A stretch of 62,000 nucleotides of DNA from Cryptomeria japonica (Eukaryota > Streptophyta > Pinopsida > Cupressales > Cupressaceae). A model generated the notes under the pieces. The model ran no database searches, was not told the origin of the DNA, and saw only the letters and a program-made list of their open reading frames with translations. The position numbers were made by a program, and so were the translations under genes. Positions within the stretch are counted from its first letter, which is position 1. Each line of letters begins with the position of its first letter. Shown here piece after piece: positions 34,983-45,998 of this stretch. Where the stretch lies: NCBI RefSeq assembly GCF_030272615.1, contig NC_081413.1, forward strand, positions 330,183,802 through 330,245,801, written 5' to 3'.

Positions 34983-35026
34983 AGGATCTACCTCAAGCGG
35001 TTAAGCTTTCGTAAAAGAGGACCAAA

Positions 35027-35038
35027 GCTCTGATACCA
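35027..35038 (-). promoter_or_regulatory. Primer binding site, element E (tRNA-iMet)
   Basis: Reverse complement of GCTCTGATACCA, the exact TGGTATCAGAGC, two bases from the LTR at 35041. Confidence 0.95.
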
Positions 35039-35040
35039 AT

Positions 35041-36451
35041 TGTTAGGATAACTGGTGAAATAATGAGAGGGGGGGGGGTTGAATCAGTTTTTAACAGATT
35101 ATAACTTTTAATCCACTTAATAACCTTTAAACAAATCAAGTACCGGTAAAGAACATACAGATGCCGGTAAACAATACAACTTAACAATTAAACAAATAAT
35201 CAATGCAAAGCAACCATACCACATAACACCATGATTTGTACATGGAAAAATCAGAAAGGGAAAAACCATGGTGGGAAGCCTACCCACAGTCAGATGATAC
35301 TTCTGGAGAAAGTATGTGCAATAAGGGGCCTGCACTTGTAGGAAGGCACACTGCCTAGAGCATACTTCTCATTACAAAAGAGTCTCACTGACTACAAAGA
35401 GGCTACAACCATCTCAAGATAAATGGACAACAATCCAATAGAGTGAACTGCCAGAAATAGCATCTACCATGCTTGATTACAGTTTCAATTAAGCTCAATT
35501 CTGGAGGACTAAATCCTCTTTTGAATCCAATTCGATCACAAATAATCGACCAACTCCTCTACCTGAATGATATTACAATATTCCCACATTACATACCTTG
35601 ACCATGACCTTTTCATAACTATGATACTATACAAAGATTTTCTACCTCTTTTTTATACAAACCTTAAGGCCTAAACCAATTAGGTCAGCCACCTAAAAGA
35701 TATTATAGTAAGATCATTACATAATTCCTTATTACAATGATATGCCATGTCGGCTTAAAACCAAATCAATAATAACAAATCCATAAATCATCTCGAAACA
35801 TCTGGGTAACATGTAGAGTACACGCTAGCATGATACCGGTCCAGTATTATAGTAAGATCATTACATAATTCCTTATTACAATGATATGCCATGTCGGCTT
35901 AAAACCAAATCAATAATAACAAATCCATAAATCATCTCGAAACATCTGGGTAACATGTAGAGTACACGCTGGCATGATACCGGTCCATAACCTAGATAGG
36001 TACTGGACCTATTCTGGGTCCACTACGCCAAAGCAATGTCTTCAAGCAGTTGAAGCATGATCAAAGAACATCTTCGACATCTTGAAATCCATGTAGAAGC
36101 TACACCAACACCACTTATGCATCCTGTCAAGATTCCTTAGTGAAAGCTTTTTTGGTAGAGCCTTAAACTAATGCTGGTAAGGGTTTACTAGAATGTATGA
36201 TAGTGTCCAATACCAAGCCAATACCAACTGATCAAAACATGCTCATGAAACACGTATCACATGTAGTCAAACATACTTCACTGGTCCAAACATGCCGAAA
36301 GTGTCCAATAGATACTCTCTTCTACCAGTAACACTAGATCTTCTACCGATAACCAAGACCTATCTGCTGGTAACCATCCATATCAGCTAGTGTTGACATC
36401 AATGATAAAATGTCAATGCAACACATAATCAATTCATCCATAATGCCAGTA
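35041..36451 (-). repeat. 5' LTR of element E
   Basis: 1411 bp, matching 24163-25447 but longer mainly because of a 144-bp tandem duplication at 35701-35988. Oligo-G at 35069-35078. The outer terminus is slightly changed (CCAGTA). Confidence 0.9.
35701..35988. repeat. 144-bp tandem duplication within the E 5' LTR
   Basis: Two adjacent copies beginning TATTATAGTAAGATCATTAC, at 35701 and 35845, differing visibly at CTAGC/CTGGC and the last base. The 3' LTR has one copy only, so the duplication arose after insertion or was repaired in during it. Confidence 0.95.
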
Positions 36452-36550
36452 GATAATCAATGCAATATGTTATGTTTTGATGCAATATGATGTTATGAAG
36501 TGATTTTGTGATGAAACTGGTAAATTGGATGTATGTAAACCGGTAGCAAG

Positions 36551-36848
36551 TTTTAGGGTTGAACAATGATTAGGGTATTTCAACCAGTTTAGCATTAAAT
36601 GCAGTTGGCAAAGGGAAATAAAAGGTGTTTTACAATTTCATTTCTTACCTAACATTTTTGAGAGCACATTTGAAGAGCGATAGAAACATAGAAGAGCACT
36701 TGATTGCTACTTTGGCGAAGTTAATAGTAGATTGTGAAGATTTGTGGAAAAGTGAATCAGTGGAAGAGCATTCAGACTGGAAACCCTAGTTGCGAAGAAG
36801 TTGAGAGGTATTTCTCTATGAATTTGAGTTTGTATTTGAATTTTCACG
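36551..36848 (+). promoter_or_regulatory. Possible internal promoter and leader of element B ORF2
   Basis: TTTTAGGGTT (36551-36560) and TTAGGG nearby resemble reversed telobox cores. AAATAAAAGG follows near 36617 as a TATA-like run, and AAACCCTAG lies at about 36781-36789, before the ATG at 36849. Element C has a similar layout before its ORF2. Confidence 0.35.
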
Positions 36849-39800
36849 ATGGATACACCACACATTGTTGATGTTTCTAAAAGACCTCAACCGAAATTCA
36901 AGAGACATCCTCATAAGTCCATGAAGACAGATCCAACTGGAGCCCTATCCAGCGTACCCTATGGTGTTTTACATGTTGAAGATATTATATCATACATTCA
37001 TTGCAAAATGGAGGATTTGGGAACATTTTCTATCTTTGATCAATACCTATTGCTGTGTGATAAACAAGGTGTGATGAAGGATGAAATCAAAAGGGTAACC
37101 GATAAAAGTTTTCATCATGCTTTGAACTTAATAGATGATTTTGAAGAAGAGCTTGTCAGATATGTTTTGAGTAGGATTCACTATCAGTTTATGTGGTTAG
37201 ATCAACCATACAAGATCACAAAAGAGGCTATCCATTCTCTCACCAGATTATGGGCAACCAATGAAGTTCCTGTTTTGAGATCAATCCCGAAGGATGAAGT
37301 TATCCAATTGACAAAATCAATGTGGGATGGGTGTGCTATGATAGTAAATTATATTGAAGATCCATAAGTGAAGTTTGCATCCATGGTCATCGGCTACATA
37401 ATCTACCATTTAAGCTGGATGAATAGAATTCTTAGAGCTGCTATCCACACAACATAACGGATGTTGAAACAGAATGCTGATTATGATCTAGCAGAAGCCT
37501 TGAGAGCACAACTGATGTTGAACCTTGAATCAATCAAGAAGGACAAGCGACATAAGTTCAATTTTGGTCAGTTGATTATTGGATTGTTTTTCTATTTCCA
37601 AAATTTCTTTCCCGGTATAGGTGATATTCAATGGTCTATGGATACACCAGCAATGTTGCAGATTAAGAAGAACATTAAGATACTTGGCAATGAATTTACA
37701 AAGACTATCTGGGGATACTTCAAGGATTTCTAGAAGAAAATGCATGTCAGAGAAAGGATACCAGAGAATGTTGTGAAAAGGTATGAAGACTCTATCTATT
37801 TTATGGTTGATATTGATACTTGTCAGATGGAGGTTGCAGATCCAAGAACTTCATGGGTCATGCCTATGGGGTATGAGAAGACCTCTTGACTATTTATGCA
37901 GATCACCTTCTATCTAAACTAGTAGATCCTAATGTACCTAGGTTTGACACATTTAAAGAGAAATCATTATAGGTACATACTAAATTGGCCACACTAGTAA
38001 TAGTAAAAAAGGTCAGGAAAGAGGTTGAAGAATTTGTTGTTGCACAAGGTTTCACAAAGGAGATGATTGATGAGGCTAGAACTAGATTTGAAGAAAAGAA
38101 GGTAGGAACCTCTAGTGCACCCATCAATAGACAAAATAGAAGTACAAATGTCAATAACGAGAAGCCCCCTCCTCCTCCAAAGATAAAAATAAGGAGAAAA
38201 GAAAAACAAGATGAGCCACAAGCACCTAAAGTCCCTAAAGCTACAGGGAAAATGAAGAAAGAACAAGCATAAAAAGGTTTTAAGGCTGTAGTAGAGGAAG
38301 AAGCAGATGAAACCCAATTAGGACAAAATAAAGAACTATGAGAAAGTGGCAAGAAATCCAAAAGTGGTTGGTGCACCCACTGTTAAATCAGTTAAGGTAA
38401 CTAAACCTACTTCTCTTGAGAGCTTATTGATGAATATAAGGAATTATGGTGTATTGGTTGGTGTACATAAGTACTATACATTTTTGACGAGGAAGAGAAA
38501 AAAAAATTAAGGATTCATTTGTTTTGTTTATGAACCATTATAGCAAAGCATTGATTGAATTACAAGGAAAGATACCTGATTCTTTGTATAGAAAATTGGA
38601 ATCTAGATGGCAGACTGCAATTAAGCAGGACAAAAAAATTATAGTATGTTCTTATGCATTTACAATCAGAGACATCCAAGGATGAAGTGTAGGAAATTCA
38701 TTCAGAATCAAAACCATTATTCCTTACCAAAAAGAGGTTAACAAGATTGCTTGTTGGTGAGTCCTAGTCTGTGCAAGCTGAGATTGAGGAAGTTTTGAAA
38801 AAGTTTTTAGGACTTGAAAAAGAGGAACTAGAGATGATAGAAACTTCCGAGGAAGAAGATATTCCCGAGGCACCGATAATTGAAGGTGAACTATTGGATG
38901 AATTTGAAATTGATGAGATAATTACTCAAATAGAGAAAGAACGAGAAGGTGGCACCACATCAGTTTCTACTATCACAGTTGAAGAACTAGTGATACCAGA
39001 AGAAATTCCAACCGGTAAAGATGAAGAGGAGACAAATACACAAGTAAATGCACAAACAAATGATGTGAAAACCATAGGGCCATTAGAGAAAGATGAAGAA
39101 ATGCAAAAAGACATGTACGAGATTGTGCAAATAGATGTTGATCAAACTAAAGAGTCACCGGAGAAGGTAGAAAGAAGAAGTACAAGAGAAAAAAGTGACC
39201 TACCAGTCACTTACTTCAAACAAAATCATTTATGATGATGAGGAATATTATACAATATCTATCCAAGGACTGATAAATATGGATATGTTAAGTCCAAAAA
39301 AATTGATGGAGATTTCATTTGCATTGCAATCCAAGGCCAAGAAGAATATAATGAGAGCTCATAGGAGAGAAGTTCAAACCATACAGATTGCAGTTGACAT
39401 ATTTTCCAATCTGTTATTGGAGAATGACACTGATAGTCTCACAACTCCTATTGAAAAACTGGACCACTTGGTCACATCTGCAGGAGAGCAAATGAAGAGT
39501 CTTGGAGAGGCTGCTCTACACAATGTAGAGAAGGAATATGAAAAGAAAAGGATTGAGATGCTAATCAAGACAATTGGCAAAGACAAAATAGGTCTTACTA
39601 TGAACATGGACCAAATAAAAGAAGCATTGAAGAATGAAGGTAAAATTCTTTCTACAATTTGGAACTTTTCATCGTTCTTTGATTATATTGACAAGAAGAG
39701 GAAGGAATCTCAACAGGAGCTAAGGATTTTGAGTGAATCATTTAACCCCTTAAATGATTCAACTACAATTTTTGGTAGATCTGTTATAGTGATACAATAA

Positions 39801-40074
39801 GAGTAAGGAATATGAGGCTAAACAAGTTAAGAAGACTACATCATTGCAAGAGTTATAGACTCACCTAGTCCCTAAATTACAAATTTTGCAAAGAGGATAC
39901 AAAGAGACAGAGGCAATTTTAACCACACTAGAAATGAGTACAATTGATGCTATGGAAGAGATTGCATACCAGGTTTGAACACACATTGAGATTACATCTA
40001 CTCTTTTGGAGACATGGGAGAATGATTTGAAAGTCTTGAAGACTAATTTTGCTGATGCTTTTCTCAAAATGTAA
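36849..40074 (+). pseudogene. ORF2 of element B, unknown function
   Basis: Starts MDTPHIVDVSKRPQPKF. The N-terminal helical domain (to about 37740) shows EELVRYVLSRIHYQFMWLD, KITKEAIHSLTRLW and GQLIIGLFFYFQNFFPG, and matches element C ORF2. A basic Pro-rich linker follows (EKPPPPPKIKIRRKEKQD, near 38160), then an acidic region (38771-39235), then a helical C-terminal region (AVDIFSNLLLEN, EEYEKKRIEM-like) ending at TAA 40072-40074. Stops near 37365, 37731 and 38270 and frame changes near 37900, 38470 and 39200 kill it. No pol motif anywhere. Shared order and motifs with C show it is a real, conserved element gene. Confidence 0.7.
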
Positions 40075-40354
40075 TTGTAAATGTTTAAACTCTTATACAT
40101 TTGGTAATGCAAGTTTTGATGTATTGTATTCATTTGTTTCAAATGTATTTGCTTACCTTTGTCATTGTTGTCATAGGGGGAGTAGTATAAGTCAGTCAAA
40201 ATTTTGTAATAGCATGTAATTGCTAAGGGGGAGTTTTTTAGTAGAATCATGACTCAACTCAACTCATCATGTCTATTGTCATGTCATGATTGTTGTAATG
40301 TGACACTTAGAATTTTTTTTCCTAAGTGTTGCCATCAATGCCAACGTGGGATAT
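40075..40354 (+). other. Element B 3' untranslated region
   Basis: No coding frame. Several G-rich stretches (ATAGGGGGAGTAG near 40177, TAAGGGGGAG near 40226) precede the LTR. The bases right at the LTR edge (GTGGGATAT) are a weakened polypurine tract. Confidence 0.6.
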
Positions 40355-41190
40355 TGTTGGCTTGATGATGATGATAGAGTTGTATTAGGATGTTTGATGA
40401 CTTTATTTGTGTTGTCATTGATGGCAGCCATGTTTTGTTAGTCATCTAAGTCATCTAGACCAATCGGTATAGCCTAACTAGTAGTGGAATTTGTTAGACA
40501 ACAGAACTACTAAGTTGTTGTCAACCGATAAATAGGAACAAAGTGATGATCAAGCAATCGATACAAACGATTGGTGAAGAGTTATACGTTGTGGTTTTAC
40601 AGGAGTATTGGAGACAGGAACATGCACCTATGTTCCAAACCACATCAACAGATTCAATGTATTGCGTGAGATGATCAGAATAACAGTTATAGTCAGGAAG
40701 AATAGAGAACCAGTAAAGCATAGTTACTTTGATCAGTAACCGGTAGAATTGTTGTTATGTTTTTAAGTTATGAAATTTTTGGCCAACATGTGAAAAGTGT
40801 AAAGAGAAGGAAAATGTAAAAGGTGACTAGATTAATTGAATCTAGGGAATTGTTCCAAGGTTCTTAGCCAACTTAATAAAGTCTTTATAATGAGATCTAA
40901 GTTATATGATTTCATAGATCAAGAGTGAGAATTTGATCGAGCGGTTGAAGGAAAATTTAGGGTTTGATGTTTAGTTGGTGATAGAAGTTAAGCATAAGCG
41001 TATCTAATTAGGCACAAAGGTGCTAACTTCAGATCAGTTGAACTTGTTGTCTTCCTAACAGTTGTAACAAGAGAATCCTCTAACAAGGTCACTCCTAACA
41101 AGGTGCGGTAGGATCCTAACATGTCCGAAGGTGAAATCCTCTAACAAGGTGACACATTAGCTTGTGTTTTGAAATCCCTTAATCGGGTAG
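40355..41190 (+). repeat. 3' LTR of element B, first part
   Basis: Begins TGTTGGCTTGATGATG as at 6063 and follows the 5' LTR to AATCGGGTAG, where element F is inserted. The rest is 58480-58832. It keeps a 16-bp stretch (about 40409-40424) that the 5' LTR lacks. Confidence 0.95.
41186..41190. repeat. Target-site duplication of element F, left copy (ggtag)
   Basis: GGTAG before TGTGTGGG at 41191 is repeated at 58475-58479 after TTACA. Joining gives the sequence found in the intact 5' LTR of element B. Confidence 0.97.
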
Positions 41191-42315
41191 TGTGTGGGTG
41201 AAAAAGGGGTTGTATTTGCAAGCACAACACTTCAATTAAGTCATTACATGTATGGTTAGTAAATAATAATCAATCAATAATAAACCATAACAAAGCGACT
41301 AATTGCCTTCTAAAAGATGCGAGTATAAGATTGCTCTCAGATTTTTTCATAAGCAATACCAGTGACTAGACTACACCAAGAAGAAGGATTTAATCTATAT
41401 GATATTAACTATATGGATGCAAAATGGATGAATAATTCAAGCAATAATCAATTCAAGCAATATGGATTCAAGCAATATGGATGCAAATAATCTCAAAAAT
41501 CACAATGATCTTCAATGACTCTAGAGCGAAATTAGCGTGATAATAATCTCCAAGTGTGTTTTCAAAAATCTCTAGGGTAAATTGGAATGAGAGCTGAAGA
41601 CTGAATTTATAGAGAATTACAAAAAAGCTCAATTTAGGATTAATTGAAAATAATTGAGAAATCAGGTTTAGTTAACCTTGAGATAGATTCCAATTATAGC
41701 TTAATTGAAATGCATTCAAATTAGAAGTTCAAGTTGCATTGGAAATAATATTAAATTAATTCCATGCACTTGTGATAAAAATAGATAATTCTTTTATTTA
41801 TTCAAGAAAAGAGTCTTTTCAATGCAACTGAACTTCTTTTTCTGAAAAGCTTTTAGTTCCAATTTTAGAGAATAATTCAATTAATTCAATTTAATTGCTT
41901 TTTTGATTTCAAGTTCTAAATTTAGAAAAAGAAATAATATCTCAAGTTTGATTTCTCTCTCAATTCAATTCTTTTATTTTATTTCAATTCAACTCTTGTT
42001 TTGTAATTAATTCCTCTTTTGTAATAAATTAATTCCTTTTGCATGATTAAATGGAAAATTTATTAATTAATTAAATATGCAAGGATATTTAATAAATTAA
42101 AATAGGATGATTGATCAAAATGATATTCTTGGAAATGATTCAATTAATTAAATAAATATTTAATTAATATTGAGTAATTGATTTGCCATGTGATATTTGA
42201 TGATTAAAGAATTAATAATGTGCTCAAGGTTGATTTAATTGCCTTTGGTTAGGACCTTGGTGATGTTGTCGAGATTAGGGGCCCATGGTTTAGATGACCA
42301 TTTTAGGGTATTACA
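41191..42315 (-). repeat. 3' LTR of element F
   Basis: Plus strand TGTGTGGGTG to GGTATTACA; near-identical to 57359-58474. Very AT-rich, with AATTAATTAAAT stretches. Confidence 0.97.
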
Positions 42316-42328
42316 TTTGCCCCTCTTT
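42316..42328 (-). promoter_or_regulatory. Polypurine tract of element F
   Basis: Reverse complement of TTTGCCCCTCTTT, i.e. AAAGAGGGGCAAA, at the inner edge of the 3' LTR. The same sequence stands at 60416-60428 in element G. Confidence 0.92.
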
Positions 42329-42359
42329 GAATTAATGTGCAAGCAGTGCGTTGGTTCAA

Positions 42360-42910
42360 AGAATTTGTGATGTCTAGGAGATACCAGTTCTGAACTTGAT
42401 TGATCACAGACTAGATGAAGACCAAGGTGTTTAGCTTGATTCAAAGCGACAAAGCTGAATGAAGTTTGATTAAAGTGATACCGTTCCTGAACTTGATTGA
42501 ACTTAGGAATGATAGAAAACAAAAGATACTGAACTTGAACTTGATTGATCAAGAAGTGGATCTTACTTATCTAGAACTTGATTGATCTAGACACAGTGAG
42601 TGATGATAAAAATCTATCTTGAACTTGATTGATCAAGACCCAATGGAGATAAACTATCCAACTTGATCAAGAAATGAATACTGAACACCTTATTAGATTG
42701 AGCATGATCAAAGATACTCTTTAAACTTTTGATTGAGTTTAAACGAATAATCAGCTTGATGTAAAGCGATGAAAGTGATTAAAGTTAAGAGATTGATTCA
42801 GATGAAAGACAAATATCAGCTTGATTTGAAGCAATGAAACTGATATGCCCCTAGCGATTGATTCGATTCAGATGATCGAGAGATCTCAACTTCATGTGAA
42901 GCGATGAAGG
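42360..42910. repeat. Degenerate repeats: GAACTTGATTGATCAAG and CTTGATxxxAAGCGATGAA types
   Basis: At least six copies of AACTTGATTGATC or close forms lie at 42390-42620; TTGATTGATCAA is near-palindromic. From about 42750 to 42910 there are three copies of a looser unit with GAAGCGATGAA and ending in ATGCCCCT. They lie between the polypurine tract and the antisense promoter. Role unknown. Confidence 0.75.
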
Positions 42911-43398
42911 TGAGATGCCCCTTTAGCAATAAGAATTAATTTTCTTTAGTTGAAAATATTTTGCTCGACTTTTGATGAAGATTTAAAAAATTTCTCGACA
43001 TGTGAGATGTGAAGTCATAAGGTCATTAGTATGCCCCCTCGGGAGCAAAATCAAAAAATAAGGAGGGTACTTGATCATAGGCAATGGTGTGGCAAAAATA
43101 AGTTATTTGAGCATAAATTGATCCTGAGGAATGTTTGAAAATTTGGCATTGATTGACGAGATTAAGCGCAAAGTTGATCATAAAATTGATGTGTAGAATT
43201 GGAATTGAATTAAGCGTTGATATTGAGCGCAGTTTGAAGAAAGAATGAACATTTGATGAAAAGAGCTCTAAGTGGTCCAAATCGTGAAATTGACTAGCAA
43301 AATAATCTCGAATTTCAATTTCAATCTCGAAAATGGAATCAGGATGGTCAAATTAGCTAAGGGTACAATTTTCATGTCCATCGGAGCAAGTTGAAAAA

Positions 43399-43420
43399 TT
43401 AGGGTTTTGGCTATATATGG
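43399..43420 (+). promoter_or_regulatory. Promoter of the antisense PMD gene in F: telobox complement plus TATA box
   Basis: TTAGGGTTTT (43399-43408) stands directly before CTATATATGG (43411-43420), about 80 bp upstream of the ATG at 43492. Element G has AAACCCTAG directly before CTATAAATAG at the matching place. The repetition in two diverged elements supports a real promoter. Confidence 0.65.
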
Positions 43421-43491
43421 GACAAAAGTGTCATTTTCAAATGATTTTAACCCTCCAAGTTTGAAAATTCAAAAAGCCTTCTACGAAGAAA

Positions 43492-45839
43492 ATGGTGGTC
43501 CCTACTCGTCAGCATCGATTTGAGCGGCAGAGACATCATAATCGACCCCGAAACTATGAGCCAACAGTAAGTGATCAAGCTTGAGCCTCTTTATGTTTTC
43601 AATTTTGAATTTTTTGGTTCATTTTTCAAGTTTTTGGCATGTTTGGGGTCGGGTTTCACGTTTTATCGTGCGAGACAAGATTCTATCTCGTACGAGTAAC
43701 TGTTAAAATTTATTTTGTCGTTTAAGGCCATTAGAATTATCGTTCGGACCTTACCCTCATATTGTACGACAGGTATGTAAAAAGACCATTTTGTCATGTG
43801 GAGTCTCATAGTTTGTCGTCTGGGAATGTTTTGTCATACGAGAGCTATTCCTGACTCGTACAAGATGCTGTCCCTCTATGTTTTGTCATTCGGGAGATAG
43901 TGAGCATTTTTTAAGGTCTAAACTTGAAAATTTGATTTTGCAGTTGACTTAGTTGGATTTGCGTGATGTTTTACTTCTCTTGTAGGCTCATTTGGAATGT
44001 TTTCTGATGCTTCGGTGTTGGGTTTTTTGTAGGTTCGATTACCTCCTATGTTTTTTAGATGTGTTTATCCTCCTACTATGGCATTAGTTTGACATTTATC
44101 TGAGGTTGAGAAGGCTCATATTGATTTGTGTGGGTTGACTCATCTTCTGGGTTTGCTAGATATCCGTGTTGGTAGAGAGATTCCATTCAGAGCATAACAC
44201 GTTTCATCTGCCAGTGGGGGAGTTGACTATCACTCCCGAGGATGTATATAGGATCCTCCGTATCCCTTTTGCTGGGGATAACGTGGATGATGATTCAGGG
44301 AACCTCCCAGGATTATAGGTAGTGAGGCATGTCTTCAGGGATCCTGACATTGTGACTCATTCCATTAGTTGGGACATATTGATGAGCAGATACAATGAGG
44401 AGTTTCCTTTGGCATGTGTTCTAGCAGGATTTATCGACTGTTTTTTGATGCTTGATAGAGGGCACCAGGGTTTCTAGTGTGGTTGGGGCAGGATGTTGAT
44501 GAGATTGATGGAGACCCCTTAGAGGCTTGGCTGGGGTTATTGCTTGCTGGCTCACATGTATCATGAGATGCATGAGATTGTATATAGAGATGGCAGGAGC
44601 ATGGCCACAGGTGTATATATTTTACAAGTTTGTGCTTGGGAGCACCTTCCTGTTTGTCGGCCGGTGGTAGATGATAGTAGAGAGCTTGGGCAACTGATTA
44701 TATATAGGTATGGCAGTTATATTACATAGCCCCATCTGGGAAAGACAGATTTTTGGAGATGACAACTAGACGATTTGATAGCTGTAGTATGGAGACCTTA
44801 CAGAGGTTTGGAGCTGTGGGATGACTGGCGGTTGGTTCGTAGGGACCTTTTTGTTACGTGCCCTCTCATTGGGAGACCACAGACTATTGTTGAGTGGCTC
44901 ATTGTATCACGGGTGATGAGGCAGTATGGCCAGCCTCAGGGGATCTCGTAGGAGTATACAACTTATGCGCATTATGCAAATGAGGAGAGATAGGGATGGT
45001 CTCCATGGTTGTCCTATGCCTTAGCTATACAGGATCTGACTGGTCTACAATGCCTTAGATGGGATTATATGGACGATGTTGTGAATGCGGGGGTATTGCC
45101 CCAGTACAAAGATTGGTTCCAGCAACATCCTTTTCCTAGGTTTACAGATTCGGGTGAGAAGGTGCCTCGCATAGAGGATATTGAGGATGATGCTCCCACA
45201 TAGGTACAAGGACAAGGTCCAAGATAGGGCCAAAGATAGGGATAGGGACAAAGAACCGAGGCTCCGAGGCGGACAGGTGATGATCTTGGTGCTAGTAGCA
45301 GCAGGGTTTCAGCTGAGAGTGGACACCAGAGGGGTGAGGGCGGATCCCTTGGGAGAGTAGGAGTGAGATTGGGTGGAGCTGAGGAGGAGTGAGCAGCTCC
45401 AAGATAGGTCCAACAGTGGAGGGATGAGCAGGGTGGTACTGGAGGTGGAGATGAGGGTGGAGAGCCGACGAGAGAGCAGGGGACTGACGTAGGGCAATCG
45501 ATGAGAGCACATCTTGCAGAGTTGTCGTCACAGTTGATAGTGGCTCAGACTCAGTTGGCGGAGTGAGATCATCAGCTTACGAAGCTGAGAGCAGAGCGCA
45601 ATCGTCAGGTCGCGATGATGAGAGCGGAGTGAGACACCCTCTAGCAGGAGGTTTTGCATAAGAACAATAGGGCAACCTACTATATCGCAACATATAGCAT
45701 GGCAGTTCCAGTAGCTCAGCAGGTGATCCCTTATTCTCAATATATGGCACGTTCAGAGGGAGCTCGGGCACTTCGATAGGATCCTAGTCATCAGGCTCCT
45801 CCTCCTCCACCAGGCGATGAGGGAGAGGCTCAGAGCTAG
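43492..45839 (+). pseudogene. Plant mobile domain (PMD) gene, antisense in element F, decayed
   Basis: Exon 1, 43492-43566, encodes 25 residues (MVVPTRQHRFERQRHH, basic). It ends at a strong donor (CCAACA|GTAAGTG). The acceptor TTTTTTGTAG at 44032 keeps phase and opens exon 2 (VRLPPMFFRC). After a frameshift near 44172 come LVERFHSEHNTFHLPVGELT and TPEDVYRILRIPF, the PMD hallmark (aminotransferase-like domain, PF10536). Further PMD parts: SRYNEEFPLACVLAGFIDCF, ATGVYILQVCAWEHLP, LELWDDWRLVRRDLF. The tail is a coiled, Pro-rich end stopping at TAG 45837-45839. At least six stops. In host proteins (MAIL1/MAIN) the domain acts in nuclear silencing complexes; in Tat elements its role is unknown. 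Confidence 0.85.
43660..43915. repeat. TCGTACGA-like motif cluster in the PMD intron
   Basis: About ten degenerate units of the type TTTGTCGTACGAG: ATCGTGCGAGAC, TCTCGTACGAGTAA, TATCGTTCGGACC, TTGTACGACAG, TTTGTCGTCTGGG, TTTGTCATACGAGAG, GACTCGTACAAG, TTTGTCATTCGGGAG. The whole cluster lies within the predicted intron (43567-44032). The same motif recurs at 55556-55860 and 57125-57256. Confidence 0.75.
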
Positions 45840-45967
45840 ATATTCTTTTTGTAGCTCAGATATATTTTTTGTAGACACACCCATTTTTTTTGTAGCCTAT
45901 ATGATTCTTGCTCTGATGGGAGTTTGTATATGTCATTCGACATCATTTTGTACTCTTAGACTTGACA

Positions 45968-45970
<3 letters not shown>

Positions 45971-45998
<28 letters not shown>
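45971..45998. repeat. (TA)14 microsatellite
   Basis: 28 bases of perfect TA repeat shortly after the PMD gene end. Confidence 0.95.

Larger units (their letters stand above)
24163..36451 (-). mobile_element. Element E: Ty1/Copia retrotransposon with large antisense ORF
   Basis: 12.3 kb: 5' LTR 35041-36451, primer site, gag-protease, integrase, RT, RNase H (to 30783), then about 5.3 kb holding a long plus-strand ORF, then a polypurine tract and the 3' LTR 24163-25447. All pol parts carry stops or frame breaks. The outer 5' LTR end reads CCAGTA where the other has CCAACA, and I could not find a clean target-site duplication, so the right boundary may be altered by a few bases. The flanks on both sides belong to element B. 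Confidence 0.9.

Noticed and set aside
24163-36451. Clean 5-bp target duplication for element E
   Set aside because: Left flank GCAATATT and right flank GATAATCAATGC do not match at the termini; similar TGCAATAT words nearby are not adjacent to the ends.
37903-38376. 157-codon minus-strand ORF, hydrophobic
   Set aside because: Shadow of the lysine-rich linker of B ORF2; Lys/Glu codons read backwards as Phe/Leu/Ser.
43026-43280. 84-codon minus-strand ORF in F
   Set aside because: Downstream of integrase and upstream of the polypurine tract, no domain, and overlaps the upstream region of the antisense promoter.
44160-45250. Host gene for a PMD protein
   Set aside because: It lies within the GGTAG-flanked element F and recurs in the matching place of element G, so it belongs to the element.
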